Shown here in pieces: positions 61,078 through 61,505 of a stretch of DNA of 61,505 nt. This DNA is from Bacillus sp. SD088 (GTDB lineage: Bacteria > Bacillota > Bacilli > Bacillales > Bacillaceae_C), in the NCBI RefSeq assembly GCF_017355205.1, contig NZ_JADIJK010000029.1, positions 1 through 61,505 on the forward strand, read 5' to 3'. Each line of letters begins with the position of its first letter. Within the stretch, counting starts at the first letter, position 1. Position numbers and translations under genes: made by a program. Under the pieces are notes generated by a model that was not told the origin of the DNA, made no database searches, and saw only the letters and a list, made by a program, of their open reading frames with translations.

Positions 61078-61482
61078 TTATTTATTCCGAAGCCAGATAA
61101 AATACATCGTTAACGGCCACCAAAGTATGGCGAAGGTAGGGTACACAAACCAAATCGTATGGGGGGTATAGTAAAGGTTGATAAAAAGTACTAGGGCGAT
61201 AATCAACGAACTTCCCCATAGAGAATAACCTAAGTTTAATTTTCTCATCTTTTTCTTTTGTGGTTGTGTCCCACCTATACCTAATTCGTGTTTTAAATCT
61301 TCAATATCTCCAAAGTCCACAATGGCTTTATTAATTGCGTCTTCTTCTGCTTTGCCTTGTTCCATTAGATCCCATACTTTTTCTTCAAGATTTTGTAATA
61401 CCTCCTGCATCAAAGATTCTTTTTGTTCACTACTGGGAATATCTTTAAATAAGCTATGCACATGGTTCTTCAATACTTTCAT
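61078..61482 (-). CDS. HAAS-like domain protein with one membrane repeat unit
   Basis: A 134-residue protein. The N-terminal half (about 1-70; SLMQEVLQNLEEKVWDLMEQ then AINKAIVDFGDIEDLKHELG) is a HAAS/DUF1700-type helical domain that often accompanies PadR regulators. The C-terminal half has two helices with WFVYPTFAILWWPLTMYF, the same unit that is repeated four times in the next gene. GGAGGGG precedes the ATG. A PadR gene might lie beyond the window edge upstream, which I cannot see. Confidence 0.78.
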   Translation of the reverse strand: MKVLKNHVHSLFKDIPSSEQKESLMQEVLQNLEEKVWDLMEQGKAEEDAINKAIVDFGDIEDLKHELGIGGTQPQKKKMRKLNLGYSLWGSSLIIALVLFINLYYTPHTIWFVYPTFAILWWPLTMYFIWLRNK

Positions 61483-61505
61483 TTTAACCCCTCCATAAAT
61501 AGATC

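Overview
The window looks like chromosomal DNA of a low-GC Gram-positive bacterium of the Bacillaceae. The support is: strong Shine-Dalgarno sites of the GGAGG type, frequent TTG and GTG starts, a T-box leader on a second prolyl-tRNA synthetase gene, Bacillus-type sigma-A promoters, rho-independent terminators, a cre-like site, and several Bacillus-style intergenic repeat families. I cannot fix the genus or species from sequence alone.

About three quarters of the window (730-46147) is carbohydrate-acid catabolism. 730-3846 holds a zinc alcohol dehydrogenase, an SMP-30 type lactonase and a YghZ-type aldo/keto reductase. 3980-7548 holds a small unknown protein, an OsmC-family protein and a chemoreceptor. 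7890-18228 is a uronate operon: a FadR-type GntR regulator, mannonate dehydratase (uxuA), an SDR of the mannonate oxidoreductase type, a Gfo/Idh/MocA dehydrogenase, a sugar ABC importer without ATPase, a YesL-type membrane protein, KDPG aldolase and KDG kinase. Together these give a route fructuronate -> mannonate -> KDG -> KDPG -> pyruvate plus glyceraldehyde-3-phosphate.

18526-31670 is an oligosaccharide module: a second ABC importer (LplB/YtcP/LipO type), a membrane-anchored AraC regulator, a 1087-residue GH106-like glycoside hydrolase, a Cys-type sulfatase, a PL22 oligogalacturonate lyase with its metal ligands intact, and a second zinc dehydrogenase. 31780-36821 adds an amidohydrolase, a DgaE-type PLP ammonia-lyase, a DgaF-type aldolase, a GntR-UTRA regulator and a formylglycine-generating enzyme with both active-site cysteines. 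A ROK regulator and a split chromate transporter follow. 40837-46147 is a third sugar module (TIM-barrel isomerase/epimerase, Gfo/Idh/MocA protein, third ABC importer), preceded by a palindrome-embedded promoter next to an XRE regulator. None of the degradative enzymes, the sulfatases or the FGE has a signal peptide. My main inference is therefore that this is an intracellular system that imports and dismantles sulfated, uronate-containing (and possibly N-acylated amino-sugar-containing) oligosaccharides.

The right third is more mixed: T-box-controlled proS, a globin-coupled chemoreceptor with a C-terminal CZB zinc domain, a second solitary Cys-type sulfatase, a DUF4956/VTC-domain pair, a MarR regulator divergent from a CBS protein with a 9-bp-arm palindrome over the promoter, two MFS transporters (one with its own FadR-type regulator), a REP-associated tyrosine transposase among GGGGACAGTCCC repeats, a permuted papain-like protein, and two small membrane proteins with a shared repeated motif.

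Intergenic DNA is rich in repeats: a long hairpin-bearing family (around 1-700, 5307-5429, 53891-54100), bcr1-like ~155-bp elements with TTTAT target duplications (4302-4461, 42638-42796, a decayed copy at 35466), a ~295-bp element (39531-39825) with a shortened relative at 22024-22142, and two REP-like palindrome types. Several protein C-termini are made of repeat sequence.
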